Positions 28,576-40,554 of a stretch of 64,000 nt of DNA are shown here, piece after piece. Origin of the DNA: an uncultured Alphaproteobacteria bacterium. GTDB lineage: Bacteria > Pseudomonadota > Alphaproteobacteria > HIMB59 > GCA-002718135. The translations under genes were made by a program, and so were the position numbers. Below the pieces are notes generated by a model. The model ran no database searches, was not told the origin of the DNA, and saw only the letters and a program-made list of their open reading frames with translations. The stretch lies in assembly GCA_902587565.1 (NCBI GenBank), contig CACILT010000001.1:150866-214865 (forward strand). The letters run 5' to 3'. The first letter of the stretch is position 1. Every line of letters starts with the position of its first letter.

Positions 28576-29423
28576 TGAATACAAATAACTCTGATAAAAC
28601 ATCAAGCTGGAAAAATTGGATAATTAAAAAATTACTATCTAATGATTCAACAAAAGAAGATATCTTAAATTTTATCGCAAATGATAAAGATGATAAAGAG
28701 CTTGAAGATCTTAATGACAATAATGAAAAAAATCTAATTAAGAATATTGTAAATCTGAATGAAAAAAGCGTAGAAGATTTGATGATACCAAGAAGTGAAA
28801 TAATTGCTCTAGATCATGATAAATCTTATAATGAAATTTTAGAAGTCATTAAAGAAGAAGGACATTCTAGATTTCCAGTATACAAAAAAAATATTGATAA
28901 TGTAATTGGTTTCTTTCACATAAAAGATTTTATTAAATCTTCACAAGGCTCATTTCAAATGAATGAAATTATAAGAGATGTTTTATATGTTGCACCAAAA
29001 TCACCGATTTTAGATTTGCTCAAAACAATGAGATCTTCAAGGATTCATATAGGACTTGTCGTAGATGGAGTTGGAGGTGTAGATGGATTGGTTACAATAG
29101 AAGATTTAGTTGAAGAAATTGTTGGCGAGATAGAAGATGAACATGATGCTGAAGATGAGGAAGAATTAGTTTATAAAAAAACAGATAATTCCATAACTGT
29201 AGATGCTAGTTACAGAGTAGAAGATTTAGAGGAATTTTTTTCTATTAATATTCCTAGAAATGCAGATGATGAATCTTATTCTGTAGGTGGTCTAGTATAT
29301 GAGAAAATAAACAGGATACCAAAAAATAATGAAATTATAGATTTTAATGATGAGCTTAGAATCAAAATTGTTAAATCAAACAATAGAAAAATTGAAATAG
29401 TTGAAGTAAATAAAAATAATTGA
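28575..29423 (+). CDS. corC: CorC/HlyC-type CBS-domain transporter-associated protein
   Basis: DLMIPRSEIIALDHDKSYNEIL, CBS repeats, C-terminal transporter-associated domain. Confidence 0.92.
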   Translation: MNTNNSDKTSSWKNWIIKKLLSNDSTKEDILNFIANDKDDKELEDLNDNNEKNLIKNIVNLNEKSVEDLMIPRSEIIALDHDKSYNEILEVIKEEGHSRFPVYKKNIDNVIGFFHIKDFIKSSQGSFQMNEIIRDVLYVAPKSPILDLLKTMRSSRIHIGLVVDGVGGVDGLVTIEDLVEEIVGEIEDEHDAEDEEELVYKKTDNSITVDASYRVEDLEEFFSINIPRNADDESYSVGGLVYEKINRIPKNNEIIDFNDELRIKIVKSNNRKIEIVEVNKNN

Positions 29424-30868
29424 GCATTTTAATTTATTTAATTTTAGGACTTCTAACATCGCTTTTATTTCCTCCATATTTTTTCTTACCATTAGGATTT
29501 ATAATTTTCCCTTTTCTTTGTTTTCTCTTAGATTTAAATAGAAAAAATAATAGTGATTTAAATATTTTTAAAAATTTTTCTTTTTTTGGCTTTGGGTTTT
29601 TTATAAGTTATTTATTTTGGGTTCAAAATCCCTTTTTTGTTTTTGAAGAAACAAAAAATTTTTTCCTAATTTTTTTATTATTAATAATTTTATTATCTTT
29701 AATTTTAAGTTTAGTTTTTACATTAATTTTAATGATAGGAAAAAATATTCCAATAATACTTTTAATTCCATTTATGTTTACTATTAGTGAATATATAATT
29801 TCAATAATTTTTTATGGATTTCCTTGGTTTACATTTTCCTTGGTTGCTTCTAGTAATGAATATCTACTTGTTTTTTTAAAGTTTTTCGGAACGTTAATCT
29901 CTAGTTATTTGATAATCCAGATATTTTGTATACCTTTCATTTTTTTTACTAAAGTAAACCTTAAAGGAATAAGAAATTTATCAATTATTATTATTTTACC
30001 AATATTTTTTTTAATGATATCTAATGTTTACTTTAAAAACAATAATTTTAAAACTAACACAATAGATTTAGAAGTTTTCCAATTAAATTTTAAAAATAAT
30101 GATCAATCTTTAACACCAGAAAAAAAACTAAATATAATAATTAATAATATTAAAAAAAGTACTGCAGATTTATTAATATTTGGTGAAAATAATTTCCCCT
30201 ATCTTTTAGATGATCTTGATTTAAAAATATTAAAAGACTTTTTAAAAGAACATCAAGTATTGATTATAGGTGCTACAAGATTTGAAACAAATAAATATTA
30301 CAATAGTTTAATCTATATCACTAAATCAAAGGTATCTTACTTTGACAAAAAAATACTTGTTCCTTTTGGAGAATTCTTACCACTTAGAGAGTCACTAACT
30401 TTTTTAGAAAGTATCGCTGGCTTAGACGATTATTCAAAAGGTAAGCAAGAAAGAATAATTAATTTACCAAATAATATAAGTTTTATTCCTGTAATTTGTT
30501 ATGAAATAGTTTTTTATTGGAAGTTATTGAATAAATCAAATTACAAAAGTAATTTTATTATAAATATAACTAATGATTTTTGGTTTGGTAAATATATAGG
30601 ACCATATCAGCATTTCTATTTAACTAGAATCAGAGCTGCAGAGTTTAACAAACCAATAATACGTGTATCTAATAATGGAATATCTGCTGTGATAGATAAT
30701 AATGGTACTATAATAAAAAAAACTAAACTAAATAATACTGAAAAGTTACAACATAAATTATTTTTTCAAGAAAATATTAATTTTGTTAATCAGCATTTAA
30801 TATTAAAGATTTATTTTTTTATTATATTTATTTTGATTTCTTTCTATTATTTAAGAAAAAATGTTTAG
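29420..30868 (+). CDS. lnt: Apolipoprotein N-acyltransferase (TTG start)
   Basis: Hydrophobic N-terminus plus nitrilase domain (FGENNFPY; VPFGEFLPLRESL; PVICYEIVF). Confidence 0.9.
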   Translation: MSILIYLILGLLTSLLFPPYFFLPLGFIIFPFLCFLLDLNRKNNSDLNIFKNFSFFGFGFFISYLFWVQNPFFVFEETKNFFLIFLLLIILLSLILSLVFTLILMIGKNIPIILLIPFMFTISEYIISIIFYGFPWFTFSLVASSNEYLLVFLKFFGTLISSYLIIQIFCIPFIFFTKVNLKGIRNLSIIIILPIFFLMISNVYFKNNNFKTNTIDLEVFQLNFKNNDQSLTPEKKLNIIINNIKKSTADLLIFGENNFPYLLDDLDLKILKDFLKEHQVLIIGATRFETNKYYNSLIYITKSKVSYFDKKILVPFGEFLPLRESLTFLESIAGLDDYSKGKQERIINLPNNISFIPVICYEIVFYWKLLNKSNYKSNFIINITNDFWFGKYIGPYQHFYLTRIRAAEFNKPIIRVSNNGISAVIDNNGTIIKKTKLNNTEKLQHKLFFQENINFVNQHLILKIYFFIIFILISFYYLRKNV

Positions 30869-31517
30869 TAGCAAATACACAAATCGATTATTTGGAAGGA
30901 CAAGAGGAAGAAGTAAGAAAAAAATTAATTTAAAAAATTATTATGAAAAAGTTAATAAATATAAGTTTCAAAATTTTAATGAAAGATCAGAATACATTTT
31001 AGATGTAGGCACAGGTTATGGTGAAACCAGTATATTTCTTGCAAAGCAGTTTCCAGATAAAACTGTTATTTCTTGTGAAAAATATATTGATGGAAATATA
31101 CTCTTAATTAAAAAAATCGAAAACAATATAATAAACAATATTCAGTTACATGTTGGAAATGTCTATGACGTTTTAGAAATTACAAATAAAAGATATTTTA
31201 GACTTGTATGGATATTTTTCCCTGATCCATGGCCAAAAAATAGGCACGCTAAAAGAAGATTAATAACTAGTGATTTTTTAATTAAACTTCATGAAATTTT
31301 AAAAGAAAATAGTGAGATATATATAGCTACGGACTCAACAGTTTATATAAGATTTATTTTAAATTCTATTTACAATTGCAAGAACTATTTTCTCTGGGTG
31401 AACCATTCTGAAATGAATTTAGACATAAAAGATTATTTCAATATTGAGACGAAATATTATAAAAAAGCAATTAATTCTTATAGAAAACCATCTTTATTCA
31501 TTTTAAGAAAATTATAA
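30861..31517 (+). CDS. trmB: tRNA (guanine-N7-)-methyltransferase
   Basis: LDVGTGYGETSIFLAKQFP, FFPDPWPKNRHAKRRL. Confidence 0.95.
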   Translation: MFSSKYTNRLFGRTRGRSKKKINLKNYYEKVNKYKFQNFNERSEYILDVGTGYGETSIFLAKQFPDKTVISCEKYIDGNILLIKKIENNIINNIQLHVGNVYDVLEITNKRYFRLVWIFFPDPWPKNRHAKRRLITSDFLIKLHEILKENSEIYIATDSTVYIRFILNSIYNCKNYFLWVNHSEMNLDIKDYFNIETKYYKKAINSYRKPSLFILRKL

Positions 31518-31557
31518 GCTTGAAATTTCCCAAAATATTAATATACGCAATATTAAT

Positions 31558-31583
31558 AAGGTGGGTTATCCCACCTTTTTTTT
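31558..31583 (+). terminator. Intrinsic terminator between trmB and nusA
   Basis: AAGGTGGG-TTAT-CCCACC followed by T8; ends 6 nt before the nusA ATG. Confidence 0.88.
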
Positions 31584-31589
31584 ATAATT

Positions 31590-33122
31590 ATGGCAAAAAA
31601 AAAATATAATGTAATTAGAGAGGAAATGCTCCAAGTTGCATCTAATGTAGCGCAAGAAAAAAATATAGATCAAGATGCAGTCTTTTCTGCAATGGAACAA
31701 GCTTTGGAAAAATCTGCAAGGGTTAAATATGGTCAAGAGATTGATATTAGAATATCAATAAATAGAGAATCAGGCGATATAAAGCTAAATTCGTATCTTG
31801 AAGTAGTTGATCATATTAGTGAGGAAATGCAATCTAGACAAATATTATTAGAGGATGCAAAAAAAATTGACTCAAACATTAGCTTAGGGGAATTTATTAT
31901 AAAAGAACTACCACCAATAGAATTAGGAAGAGTAGCGGCTCAAAATGCAAAAGGTGTTATTATCCAAAAAGTTAGAGAGGCAGATAAAACAAATCAATAT
32001 GAAGAATATAAAGATAAGATTGGTGAGGTAGCTGTTGGAATTGTAAAAAGAATTGAATTTGGAAATCTCATTATTGATTTAGGCAAAAGCGAAGCAATTA
32101 TTAAAAGAGAAGAATTAATACCAAGAGAAACTTTTAAAAATGGTGACAGAATTAGGGCCTACATTTATGAAGTAAAAAATGATGTTAAAGGTTATCAAGT
32201 TTTTTTATCAAGAACACATCCGCAATTCTTAGCAAAACTTTTCTTCCAAGAAGTTCCTGAAATTTATGAAGGTGTAATTACTGTAAAAAGTGTGGCTAGG
32301 GATCCAGGATCTAGAGCAAAAATAAGTGTTTATACAGAAGATTCAACAATAGATCCTGTCGGAGCCTGTGTTGGTATGAGAGGGTCAAGAGTACAGGCTG
32401 TTGTAAACGAACTACAAGGTGAAAAAATAGATATTGTTACATGGTCCGATAATCAAGCAACCTTTTTAGCTAATGCGCTTGCTCCTGCTGAAGTAAGTAA
32501 AATTTTTTTATATGAAGAAAAGAATAAAGTTGAGGTTGTTATTCCTGATGATCAACTTAGCTTAGCAATAGGAAGAAAAGGTCAAAATGTAAAACTAGCT
32601 TCAAATCTTACAGCATTAGAAATAGATATACTAACTGAAGATGAAGAGTCTGAAAGAAGGCAACAGGAATTTAAAGAAAAAAGCTTGCTTTTATCTGAAT
32701 TACTAGATGTTGAAGATGTTATAGCTCAATTACTCGTAACAGATGGTTACACAACAATTGACTCCATAGCTACAGAAACTTTAGAAAATATTGAAAGAAT
32801 TGAAGGATTTGATTCGAATTTAGCGAAAGAGATAATAGAAAGATCAAAGTCATACATAAAAGAAAAAGAAGAAGAAAATCTTAAGCTTATTAATGAAAAT
32901 ATAAGTGATGAAAAACTGAAGAGCCTAAAAGGTATGAGCAATGATATATTAGCTGAGTTAGTCAAAGCTAAAATATACGATGTAAATGCCTTTGCGGATT
33001 TAGCAACATTTGAATTAATTGATAAAGAAGAGGGTATTTTAAAAAATTTAGAATTAGATGAAGAAGTTGCAAATAATATGATTATGGAAGCTAGAAGCTT
33101 TTGGTCAGATAATGAAGATTAA
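31590..33122 (+). CDS. nusA: Transcription termination/antitermination factor NusA
   Basis: S1 and KH domains (DPVGACVGMRGSRVQAVVNELQGEKIDIV; AIGRKGQNVKLAS). Confidence 0.96.
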   Translation: MAKKKYNVIREEMLQVASNVAQEKNIDQDAVFSAMEQALEKSARVKYGQEIDIRISINRESGDIKLNSYLEVVDHISEEMQSRQILLEDAKKIDSNISLGEFIIKELPPIELGRVAAQNAKGVIIQKVREADKTNQYEEYKDKIGEVAVGIVKRIEFGNLIIDLGKSEAIIKREELIPRETFKNGDRIRAYIYEVKNDVKGYQVFLSRTHPQFLAKLFFQEVPEIYEGVITVKSVARDPGSRAKISVYTEDSTIDPVGACVGMRGSRVQAVVNELQGEKIDIVTWSDNQATFLANALAPAEVSKIFLYEEKNKVEVVIPDDQLSLAIGRKGQNVKLASNLTALEIDILTEDEESERRQQEFKEKSLLLSELLDVEDVIAQLLVTDGYTTIDSIATETLENIERIEGFDSNLAKEIIERSKSYIKEKEEENLKLINENISDEKLKSLKGMSNDILAELVKAKIYDVNAFADLATFELIDKEEGILKNLELDEEVANNMIMEARSFWSDNED

Positions 33123-33131
33123 GGATAAAAA

Positions 33132-35372
33132 TTGGATAAAGATAAGGAAAATAAAAAGAGACCACTAAAACTATCTACGTCTGGTAGATTACAAATAAGA
33201 AAAAATCTTGGACCAACAGGCGACAAGCTAAGAAATTCTGGTAACAAAAAAACTATTCAAATAGTTTTTAAAAATAAAAATAATCAACAAAAAAGTTCGT
33301 CAACAACCCAATCAAATTTTAGAGGATCTTCAAGTTTGAGATCTCCAAGATTAGGGATTAGTACACCACCTGCTAATTTTACAACTCAAAACAAAAATAA
33401 AAACTTTGATAACAAAAATAAAAAAAATCAGGATTTAAAAAAATCTTTACCAAAAAAATCTACCTTAAGACCTATAGAGGATGATTTTAATAAATCTGAT
33501 GCTAAAAAAATTTTAGAGCTAGAAGAGCAGGAATTTGATAAATTTCCTAGCCTTGCAAAAATAAAAAGAGCTAGAGAAAAAGTTAAACAACAAAGTAGCG
33601 AGGATGGAGAAGAGAATAAAATTTCTAGAGAAATTTCAATTCCTGATTTTATCACAGTTCAGGATCTAGCAAATCGAATGGCAGAAAAAACCGCTGATGT
33701 TGTCAAAGCACTGATGAAACTTGGAGTGATGGCAAATGCCACTCAATCACTAGAAGCAGATACAGCTCAACTTGTTGCTGAAGAGTTAGGGCATAAAGTA
33801 ACTGTAGTTAAGGATGATGACGTTTTAAGTGAAATTGAAGATTTTAAAGACAATGAAGATCAGCTAGAAAGAAGACCTCCAGTTGTTACTATAATGGGTC
33901 ATGTAGACCATGGTAAAACAAGTCTCCTAGATGCATTTAGAAAGACAAATGTAGTTTCAGGTGAAGCAGGTGGTATCACTCAGCATATAGGAGCTTATCA
34001 AATTTTTAATAAAAATAAAAAAATTACATTTATTGATACACCGGGCCATGCAGCTTTTTCTAATATGAGAGCGAGAGGATCACAAACTACTGATATTATT
34101 GTTCTAGTAGTTGCTGCAGATGACGGTATTAAACCACAAACAGTTGAGTCAATTGCGCATGCAAAAGCAGCAAAAGTACCTTTAATTGTAGCTATTAACA
34201 AAATTGATCTTCCAAACTCTGATCCTGATAGAATTAGAAACGAATTACTTTCACATGAAGTGATAGTTGAAAAATTAAGCGGAGATGTTCTTGATGTTGA
34301 AGTGTCTGCAACAAAGTCTTTAAATTTAGATAAACTAGAAGATGCTATTCACTTACAATCAGATTTATTAGACTTAAAAGCCAATCCAAATAGAAAAGCA
34401 AGAGGTGTAATTATAGAATCAAAACTTGAAAAGGGAAGAGGATCTGTTGCTACTGTACTAGTTCAAAAAGGTATTTTAAAGGTTAGTGATATTTTTGTGT
34501 CAGGTTCTGAATGGGGCAAAGTTAAGGCTATTATAAACGATAAAGGTACAAATTTAGATACAGCTGCCCCTTCGTTGCCTGTAGAAGTGCTTGGGTTTGA
34601 TGCCAATCCTCTAGCAGGAGATGATTTCATAGTTGTAGATAATGAATCAACAGCTAGAAAAATAGCTGAATATAGATCTAGTAAAGCGCAAATACAAAAA
34701 AATACTGTAGCTAAATCAAATGTTGAGGAAATGTTTGCTCAAATTAATAAAGGTGAAGTAACTAACTTACCTGTTGTAATTAAAACTGATGTCCAAGGTT
34801 CTGCTGAAGCTATAGAGAATTCTATTACTAAATTATCTACAGATGAAGTTAAAGTTAATGTTATTTATAAAGGGGTTGGTGCAATTACTGAAAGTGATGT
34901 AACACTTGCTGGATCAAGTAAAGGTTTTATAATTGGTTTTAATGTCAGAGCTTTGCCACATGCACGAGATATTGCTAAGAGAGATGGAGTAGACATAAAA
35001 TATTATTCAATAATTTATGAATTAATCGATGAGGTTAAGAGTTTATTATCTGGCTTATTATCCCCTGACATATCCGAAAAGGTTACCGGTAATGTTGAAA
35101 TTAGAGAAGTTTTCAACATTTCTAAAGTAGGCAACATAGCTGGGTGTATGGTTAAAGATGGTTACATATCTAGAAAGTCTCAAATTAGGATATTAAGAGA
35201 CAACATAGTTATACATAAAGGTAAAATAAATAGCCTTAAGCGGTTTAAGGATGAAGTTTCAGAAGTTAAAACAGGTTTTGAATGTGGGGTTATGATAGAA
35301 AATTATAACGATATAAAAGTTGGAGATTTTATTGAAACTTTTGAAGAGATATCTACTAATAGAAAATTGTAA
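33132..35372 (+). CDS. infB: Translation initiation factor IF-2 (TTG start)
   Basis: PPVVTIMGHVDHGKTSLLDAFRKTNV, DTPGHAAFSNMRARG, NKIDLP. Confidence 0.97.
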   Translation: MDKDKENKKRPLKLSTSGRLQIRKNLGPTGDKLRNSGNKKTIQIVFKNKNNQQKSSSTTQSNFRGSSSLRSPRLGISTPPANFTTQNKNKNFDNKNKKNQDLKKSLPKKSTLRPIEDDFNKSDAKKILELEEQEFDKFPSLAKIKRAREKVKQQSSEDGEENKISREISIPDFITVQDLANRMAEKTADVVKALMKLGVMANATQSLEADTAQLVAEELGHKVTVVKDDDVLSEIEDFKDNEDQLERRPPVVTIMGHVDHGKTSLLDAFRKTNVVSGEAGGITQHIGAYQIFNKNKKITFIDTPGHAAFSNMRARGSQTTDIIVLVVAADDGIKPQTVESIAHAKAAKVPLIVAINKIDLPNSDPDRIRNELLSHEVIVEKLSGDVLDVEVSATKSLNLDKLEDAIHLQSDLLDLKANPNRKARGVIIESKLEKGRGSVATVLVQKGILKVSDIFVSGSEWGKVKAIINDKGTNLDTAAPSLPVEVLGFDANPLAGDDFIVVDNESTARKIAEYRSSKAQIQKNTVAKSNVEEMFAQINKGEVTNLPVVIKTDVQGSAEAIENSITKLSTDEVKVNVIYKGVGAITESDVTLAGSSKGFIIGFNVRALPHARDIAKRDGVDIKYYSIIYELIDEVKSLLSGLLSPDISEKVTGNVEIREVFNISKVGNIAGCMVKDGYISRKSQIRILRDNIVIHKGKINSLKRFKDEVSEVKTGFECGVMIENYNDIKVGDFIETFEEISTNRKL

Positions 35373-35387
35373 TGCTCATAAAGAGAA

Positions 35388-35756
35388 ATGGAAAGTCAGA
35401 GACAAATTAGATTTGGAGAATTAATCAGATCATTAATTAGTGACTGTTTACTTAAAGAAGAATTTTTTGATACAAGTATAACTGCCACTTCAATCACCGT
35501 TTCATTTGTAAAAATGTCAAAAGATTTAAAAATAGCTAATATTTATTTTATGCCTTTAGGAGGCATAAACAAACTTGAAACTTTAAAAAATTTAAATGAA
35601 AAAAAATATATTTTTCAAAAATTTTTATCTAAAGCCAAAATTAATTCAAAATTTACTCCAAAATTATCCTTTTTTCTAGATGATACATTTGATGAAGCTA
35701 CAAAAATAGAAAAACTTTTACAGAATAAAAAAGTATTGAAAGACATTAAGGAATGA
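35388..35756 (+). CDS. rbfA: Ribosome-binding factor A
   Basis: RQIRFGELIRSLISDCL; RbfA size and position between infB and truB. Confidence 0.88.
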   Translation: MESQRQIRFGELIRSLISDCLLKEEFFDTSITATSITVSFVKMSKDLKIANIYFMPLGGINKLETLKNLNEKKYIFQKFLSKAKINSKFTPKLSFFLDDTFDEATKIEKLLQNKKVLKDIKE

Positions 35757-36658
35757 ATGTGATTCAAGGCTGGATTAACTTATACAAACCAACAAAAATT
35801 TCATCTTTTCAGGCAATAAATAAGATAAAAAAAAAATTTATGATTAAAAAAATTGGACATGCAGGCACACTAGACCCATTAGCAGAGGGAATTTTACCTA
35901 TAGCTTTAGGTAAGGCCACAAAACTTATTCCCTATGTTAATATTAGATTAAAAACATATATCTTTACAATTTCATGGGGATCTCAAACTTCGACAGATGA
36001 TAGTGAAGGTGAGATAATATTCCAATCTCACATAATTCCAAATTTTCATGAAATTAAAAATAGTATTAAGTACTTCATAGGAAATATTAAACAAGTGCCA
36101 CCCAAATATTCTGCTGTAAAAATAAATGGACATCGAGCTTATGCATTAAAAAGGAAAGAAAAAGATTTTGAAATTCTCCCTAAAATAGTTTTTTTGAATA
36201 ATTTAAAAATAATTAAACATGAAAAATCAAAAACAACATTTATTGCTGAGTGTGGAAAAGGTTTTTATATAAGAAGCTTAGCTAGAGATTTGGCAATACA
36301 TCTTAATACATACGGTCATATATCTTCACTTGAGAGAATAAAAGTAGGTCATTTTGATAAGAAATTTTCGATTTTACTGGACGATCTATTAAAAATAGGA
36401 CAAAGGCAAATGGAAATTAATTGCGTTAAGTCAACAATATCTATGCTGGACGACATCTTGGCTTATGAAATTGTTGAGCAAAATGATATAAAAAATTTAT
36501 CATTTGGCAGGTCAATTAAAATCAATGAGAATTTATTAAAAAATTCTCATTCTAGAAATACAGATAAAAATACAATTTTTTTATCACACAACGGAAACGT
36601 TATTTCTATTGGCAAATTAGTTGGTAATTTGTTCAAACCAAATAAAATTTTAATCTAG
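35753..36658 (+). CDS. truB: tRNA pseudouridine(55) synthase
   Basis: GWINLYKPTKISSFQAINKIKK, GHAGTLDPLAEGILPIALGKATKL. Confidence 0.95.
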   Translation: MNVIQGWINLYKPTKISSFQAINKIKKKFMIKKIGHAGTLDPLAEGILPIALGKATKLIPYVNIRLKTYIFTISWGSQTSTDDSEGEIIFQSHIIPNFHEIKNSIKYFIGNIKQVPPKYSAVKINGHRAYALKRKEKDFEILPKIVFLNNLKIIKHEKSKTTFIAECGKGFYIRSLARDLAIHLNTYGHISSLERIKVGHFDKKFSILLDDLLKIGQRQMEINCVKSTISMLDDILAYEIVEQNDIKNLSFGRSIKINENLLKNSHSRNTDKNTIFLSHNGNVISIGKLVGNLFKPNKILI

Positions 36659-36666
36659 GAGTTACG

Positions 36667-36936
36667 ATGTCGATAAATAAAGATAGTAAAAAAAATCTCA
36701 TTGATCAATTCTCAAAAAATGAAAAAGATACGGGATCAACTAGCATCCAAATTGCGGTTATAAGTGAAAGAATAAAAAACTTAACTGAGCATTTTAAAAC
36801 TCACAAAAAAGATAATCATTCTAAAAGAGGTTTGGTAGCACTTGTAAATAAGAGAAAAAAATTACTTAGTTACTTATCAAAGAAAAATAATTCTGAATAT
36901 CTAGAATTAATAAAAAAACTAAATATAAGAGGTTAA
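36667..36936 (+). CDS. rpsO: 30S ribosomal protein S15
   Basis: DTGSTSIQIAVISERIKNLTEHFKTHKKDNHSKRGLVALVNKRKKLLSYL. Confidence 0.97.
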   Translation: MSINKDSKKNLIDQFSKNEKDTGSTSIQIAVISERIKNLTEHFKTHKKDNHSKRGLVALVNKRKKLLSYLSKKNNSEYLELIKKLNIRG

Positions 36937-36957
36937 CAAAGAGGATATAAATAAAAT

Positions 36958-39051
36958 ATGTTTGATATTAAAAATATAGAAATTGAATGGGCAGGAAGAA
37001 AACTAAAATTAGAAACAGGAAAAATAGCAAGACAAGCTGACTCAACAGTTATTGCTACTTATGGTGGAACAACAGTTATGTGTAATGTAGTTGCTGCAAA
37101 AGAAGCAAATCCAGATATGGATTTTTTTCCTTTAACAGTAAATTATCAAGAAAAATACTATTCAGTAGGAAAAATACCTGGCGGTTTTTTTAAAAGAGAG
37201 GCTAGACCAACTGAAAAAGAAACATTAGTTTCTCGATTAATTGATAGACCAGTTAGACCTTTATTTCATAAAGATTTTAAAAATGAAACTCAAGTTACTT
37301 GTACAGTATTATCACATGATCAAGAAAATGACTCAGATGTTGTAGCAATGGTAGCTGCAAGTGCTGCATTAACTTTATCAGGTTTACCATTTTTAGGCCC
37401 ACTTGGAGCAATTAAGATCGGTTTAATAGACGGTGATTTTGTTGTTAATCCAAGTAAGAATCAATTATCAAACTCTAAATTAGAACTGGTATTGGCAGGA
37501 ACTAAAGAAGGAGTATTAATGATCGAGTCTGAAGCTCATGAGCTCTCAGAAAAACAAATGCTAGATGCAGTAGTTCTTGGCCAAGAAAATTATAAAACGG
37601 TGATAGAAGCAATAATCTCTTTAGCTAAAAAAGCTGCAAAAGAACCTTGGGAAATTAAAGAAAAAGATGAAGAAATTAAAAGTCTACCATCTAAGATCAA
37701 CTCAGACCATGGTAAAGATTTTATAGATGCATACAAAATAACTGAAAAACAAAAAAGATCAGAAAAATTATCTTCATTAAGAAACGAAATTTCTGAAAAA
37801 TTTGCAAGCGAAACACTCTCACCAGTATTAATTTTAGATGCAATAAAAAATGTAGAAAAAGATATAGTTAGGGGAGAATTAATCAATACTGGTAATAGAA
37901 TTGATGGAAGAGACACAAAAACAGTTCGACCAATTGTATGTGAAACTGGAGTTTTAGAAAGAACTCATGGTTCTGCATTATTTACAAGAGGAGAAACACA
38001 AGCTCTTGTAGTTTCAACATTAGGAACTGGGCAAGACGAACAAAGAATAGATGCTATTGATGGTGAATATACAGAGAATTTTATGTTGCATTACAATTTT
38101 CCACCTTACTCAGTTGGAGAAGTAGGAAGAGTTGGTTCTACTAGTAGAAGAGAAATTGGACATGGAAAACTAGCCTGGAGAGCTATTCATCCAATGTTAC
38201 CTTCTAAAGAAAAATTTCCTTACACCTTCAGAGTTGTATCAGAAATTACAGAATCTAATGGCTCAAGCTCTATGGCCACCGTTTGTGGCACATCAATGTC
38301 TTTAATGGATGCAGGAGTACCTCTAGAAAGACCAGTAGCAGGTATTGCGATGGGTTTAATTAAAGAGAATGATAAATATGTCATATTGTCAGATATTTTA
38401 GGTGACGAAGATCATCTTGGTGATATGGATTTTAAAGTTGCTGGTACTTCTGAAGGAATTACTTCATTACAAATGGATATCAAAATAACTAGTATAACAG
38501 CTGAAATTATGGAAGAAGCATTAGCTCAAGCTAAGGATGGAAGATTCCATATACTTGGTGAAATGGCTAAAGCAATTGATAAACCTAACAAATCAATCTC
38601 CCAATACGCACCAACAATAACTAATCTTCAAATAAACAAAGATAAAATTAGAGAAGTTATCGGTAAAGGAGGAGCAGTTATTAGAGAAATATCTGAAACT
38701 ACTGGAGCTAAAATTGAAATTAATGACGAAGGTTTAGTGAGCGTTGCAGCTGTTGATCAAAAATCTGGAAATGATGCATTAGAATGGATCAAGGGTATAG
38801 TCGAAGAACCAGAGATTGGGAAAATTTATGATGGTAAAGTTATAAAGATAATGGACTTCGGTGCGTTTGTTAATTTCATGGGATCTACAGATGGACTAGT
38901 TCATATAAGTCAATTAAAAAATGAAAGAGTAGAGAAAGTTGAAGATGTTATTAGTGAAGGAGATATAGTTAAAGTAAAAGTACTAGATATCGATTCAAGA
39001 GGCAAAATTAAACTTTCTATGAAAGCAGTTGAAGCAGAAGAAAGCGCTTAA
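36958..39051 (+). CDS. pnp: Polyribonucleotide nucleotidyltransferase
   Basis: [43 protein letters not shown] domain, S1 domain. Confidence 0.97.
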   Translation: MFDIKNIEIEWAGRKLKLETGKIARQADSTVIATYGGTTVMCNVVAAKEANPDMDFFPLTVNYQEKYYSVGKIPGGFFKREARPTEKETLVSRLIDRPVRPLFHKDFKNETQVTCTVLSHDQENDSDVVAMVAASAALTLSGLPFLGPLGAIKIGLIDGDFVVNPSKNQLSNSKLELVLAGTKEGVLMIESEAHELSEKQMLDAVVLGQENYKTVIEAIISLAKKAAKEPWEIKEKDEEIKSLPSKINSDHGKDFIDAYKITEKQKRSEKLSSLRNEISEKFASETLSPVLILDAIKNVEKDIVRGELINTGNRIDGRDTKTVRPIVCETGVLERTHGSALFTRGETQALVVSTLGTGQDEQRIDAIDGEYTENFMLHYNFPPYSVGEVGRVGSTSRREIGHGKLAWRAIHPMLPSKEKFPYTFRVVSEITESNGSSSMATVCGTSMSLMDAGVPLERPVAGIAMGLIKENDKYVILSDILGDEDHLGDMDFKVAGTSEGITSLQMDIKITSITAEIMEEALAQAKDGRFHILGEMAKAIDKPNKSISQYAPTITNLQINKDKIREVIGKGGAVIREISETTGAKIEINDEGLVSVAAVDQKSGNDALEWIKGIVEEPEIGKIYDGKVIKIMDFGAFVNFMGSTDGLVHISQLKNERVEKVEDVISEGDIVKVKVLDIDSRGKIKLSMKAVEAEESA

Positions 39052-39784
39052 ATTACCTAAATTAATTGGGCACAGAGGAGTAAAAGATCTGTGTCCAGAA
39101 AACACTTTAGAATCAATTGCTCGTGCATTCGAGATAGGCTTAAATTTTGTAGAGATAGATGTTAAGATCTCTAAAGACAGAGTTCCAATTTTATTACATG
39201 ATGACACACTTGATAGAACTACTAATGGAAGTGGACTTGCAATTGATTATGATTATGAGAACATAAAAAAATTTGATGCGGGAAAATTTTTTTATAAAAA
39301 AAATACAAATATTTTTGTTCCAAAATTACAAGATATTTTAAGCTTGTGTGCTAATATTAATGGTAATTTAAATATAGAATTGAAACCAAATAAAAATTTT
39401 GAAAAAGAAAATACTTATCAAATTTATAAACTTACAAAAAATATTAATCAAATAGATATTTTTTTCTCGTCATTTGATATAATTTCTGTTCTAGAAATTT
39501 CAAAACTTTACCCTCAATCTGTACGTAGTTTCTTGTTAGATGATTTTAGAGAACATAATATTGATGATTTAATTAGCATATCAAATAATCATGATTTAAA
39601 AATTTGCGGATTAAATATAGAACTTGTTACAGCTGATATTATAAAAAAAATTAAAAAATCTAATATTTCAATTACTGTTTATTCAGATAAAAATATAAAT
39701 TTATCAAGCGCTAATGATATTTTCTCTTTAGGTGTAGATAGTATTTTTGTTGATAATCCTCTGGATTTATTAGGAAAACTTTAG
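39029..39784 (+). CDS. Glycerophosphodiester phosphodiesterase
   Basis: [55 protein letters not shown]; start overlaps the pnp 3' end by 23 nt. Confidence 0.92.
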   Translation: MKQKKALKLPKLIGHRGVKDLCPENTLESIARAFEIGLNFVEIDVKISKDRVPILLHDDTLDRTTNGSGLAIDYDYENIKKFDAGKFFYKKNTNIFVPKLQDILSLCANINGNLNIELKPNKNFEKENTYQIYKLTKNINQIDIFFSSFDIISVLEISKLYPQSVRSFLLDDFREHNIDDLISISNNHDLKICGLNIELVTADIIKKIKKSNISITVYSDKNINLSSANDIFSLGVDSIFVDNPLDLLGKL

Positions 39785-40554
39785 GACTTATTGGGCATTC
39801 CTATAATATTGTAACCACAGTCAACATAATGTACTTCACCTGTAACTGCAGAAGATAAATCACTAACAAAGTATAAGGCAGATTTACCAATTTCATCTAA
39901 TTGCGCATTTCGTTTCAATGCTGCATTTTGTTCTGTAAATTTGAATACTTCCCTTGCATTATTTATTGCTGCACCAGCAATTGTTCTCATAGGTCCTGCT
40001 GAGATTGCATTAACACGAATATTTTTTGTGCCTAAATCCACACTCAAGTATTTTACACTTGTTTCTAAAGCGGCTTTTGCAATTCCCATTAAATTGTAAT
40101 TTGGTATTACTTTATTTGACCCGTAAAAGGTAAGGGTTAGAATACTTCCTCCATCATTCATTATAGGTTCAAAATTTCTTGCAAGACTAGTTAAAGAAAA
40201 ACATGATATTTCTAAACAATTAATAAAATTATCCTTCGTAGTATCAACATATCTACCATTTAACTCTGACTTATCTGCAAATGCAACAGCATGAATTATA
40301 AAATCAATTGTGCCCCATTCTTTTTTTATAATTTCTACAGATTTGTTTATTGAGTCATCATTATTAAAATCACATTCTATTAATATTTTTGAATTAATTT
40401 CTTCCGAAAGTGGTTTCACCCTCTTCAATAATATTTCATTTTGGTAACCAATTGCTATTTCAGCACTATTTTCAGCTAGTTGTTTTGCTATTCCCCATGC
40501 AATTGAATGATTATTTGCAATTCCAAATACTAAACCTTTTTTATTTCTAAGCAT
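39781..40554 (-). CDS. fabI: Enoyl-[acyl-carrier-protein] reductase (NADH)
   Basis: [35 protein letters not shown]. Confidence 0.95.
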   Translation of the reverse strand: MLRNKKGLVFGIANNHSIAWGIAKQLAENSAEIAIGYQNEILLKRVKPLSEEINSKILIECDFNNDDSINKSVEIIKKEWGTIDFIIHAVAFADKSELNGRYVDTTKDNFINCLEISCFSLTSLARNFEPIMNDGGSILTLTFYGSNKVIPNYNLMGIAKAALETSVKYLSVDLGTKNIRVNAISAGPMRTIAGAAINNAREVFKFTEQNAALKRNAQLDEIGKSALYFVSDLSSAVTGEVHYVDCGYNIIGMPNKS

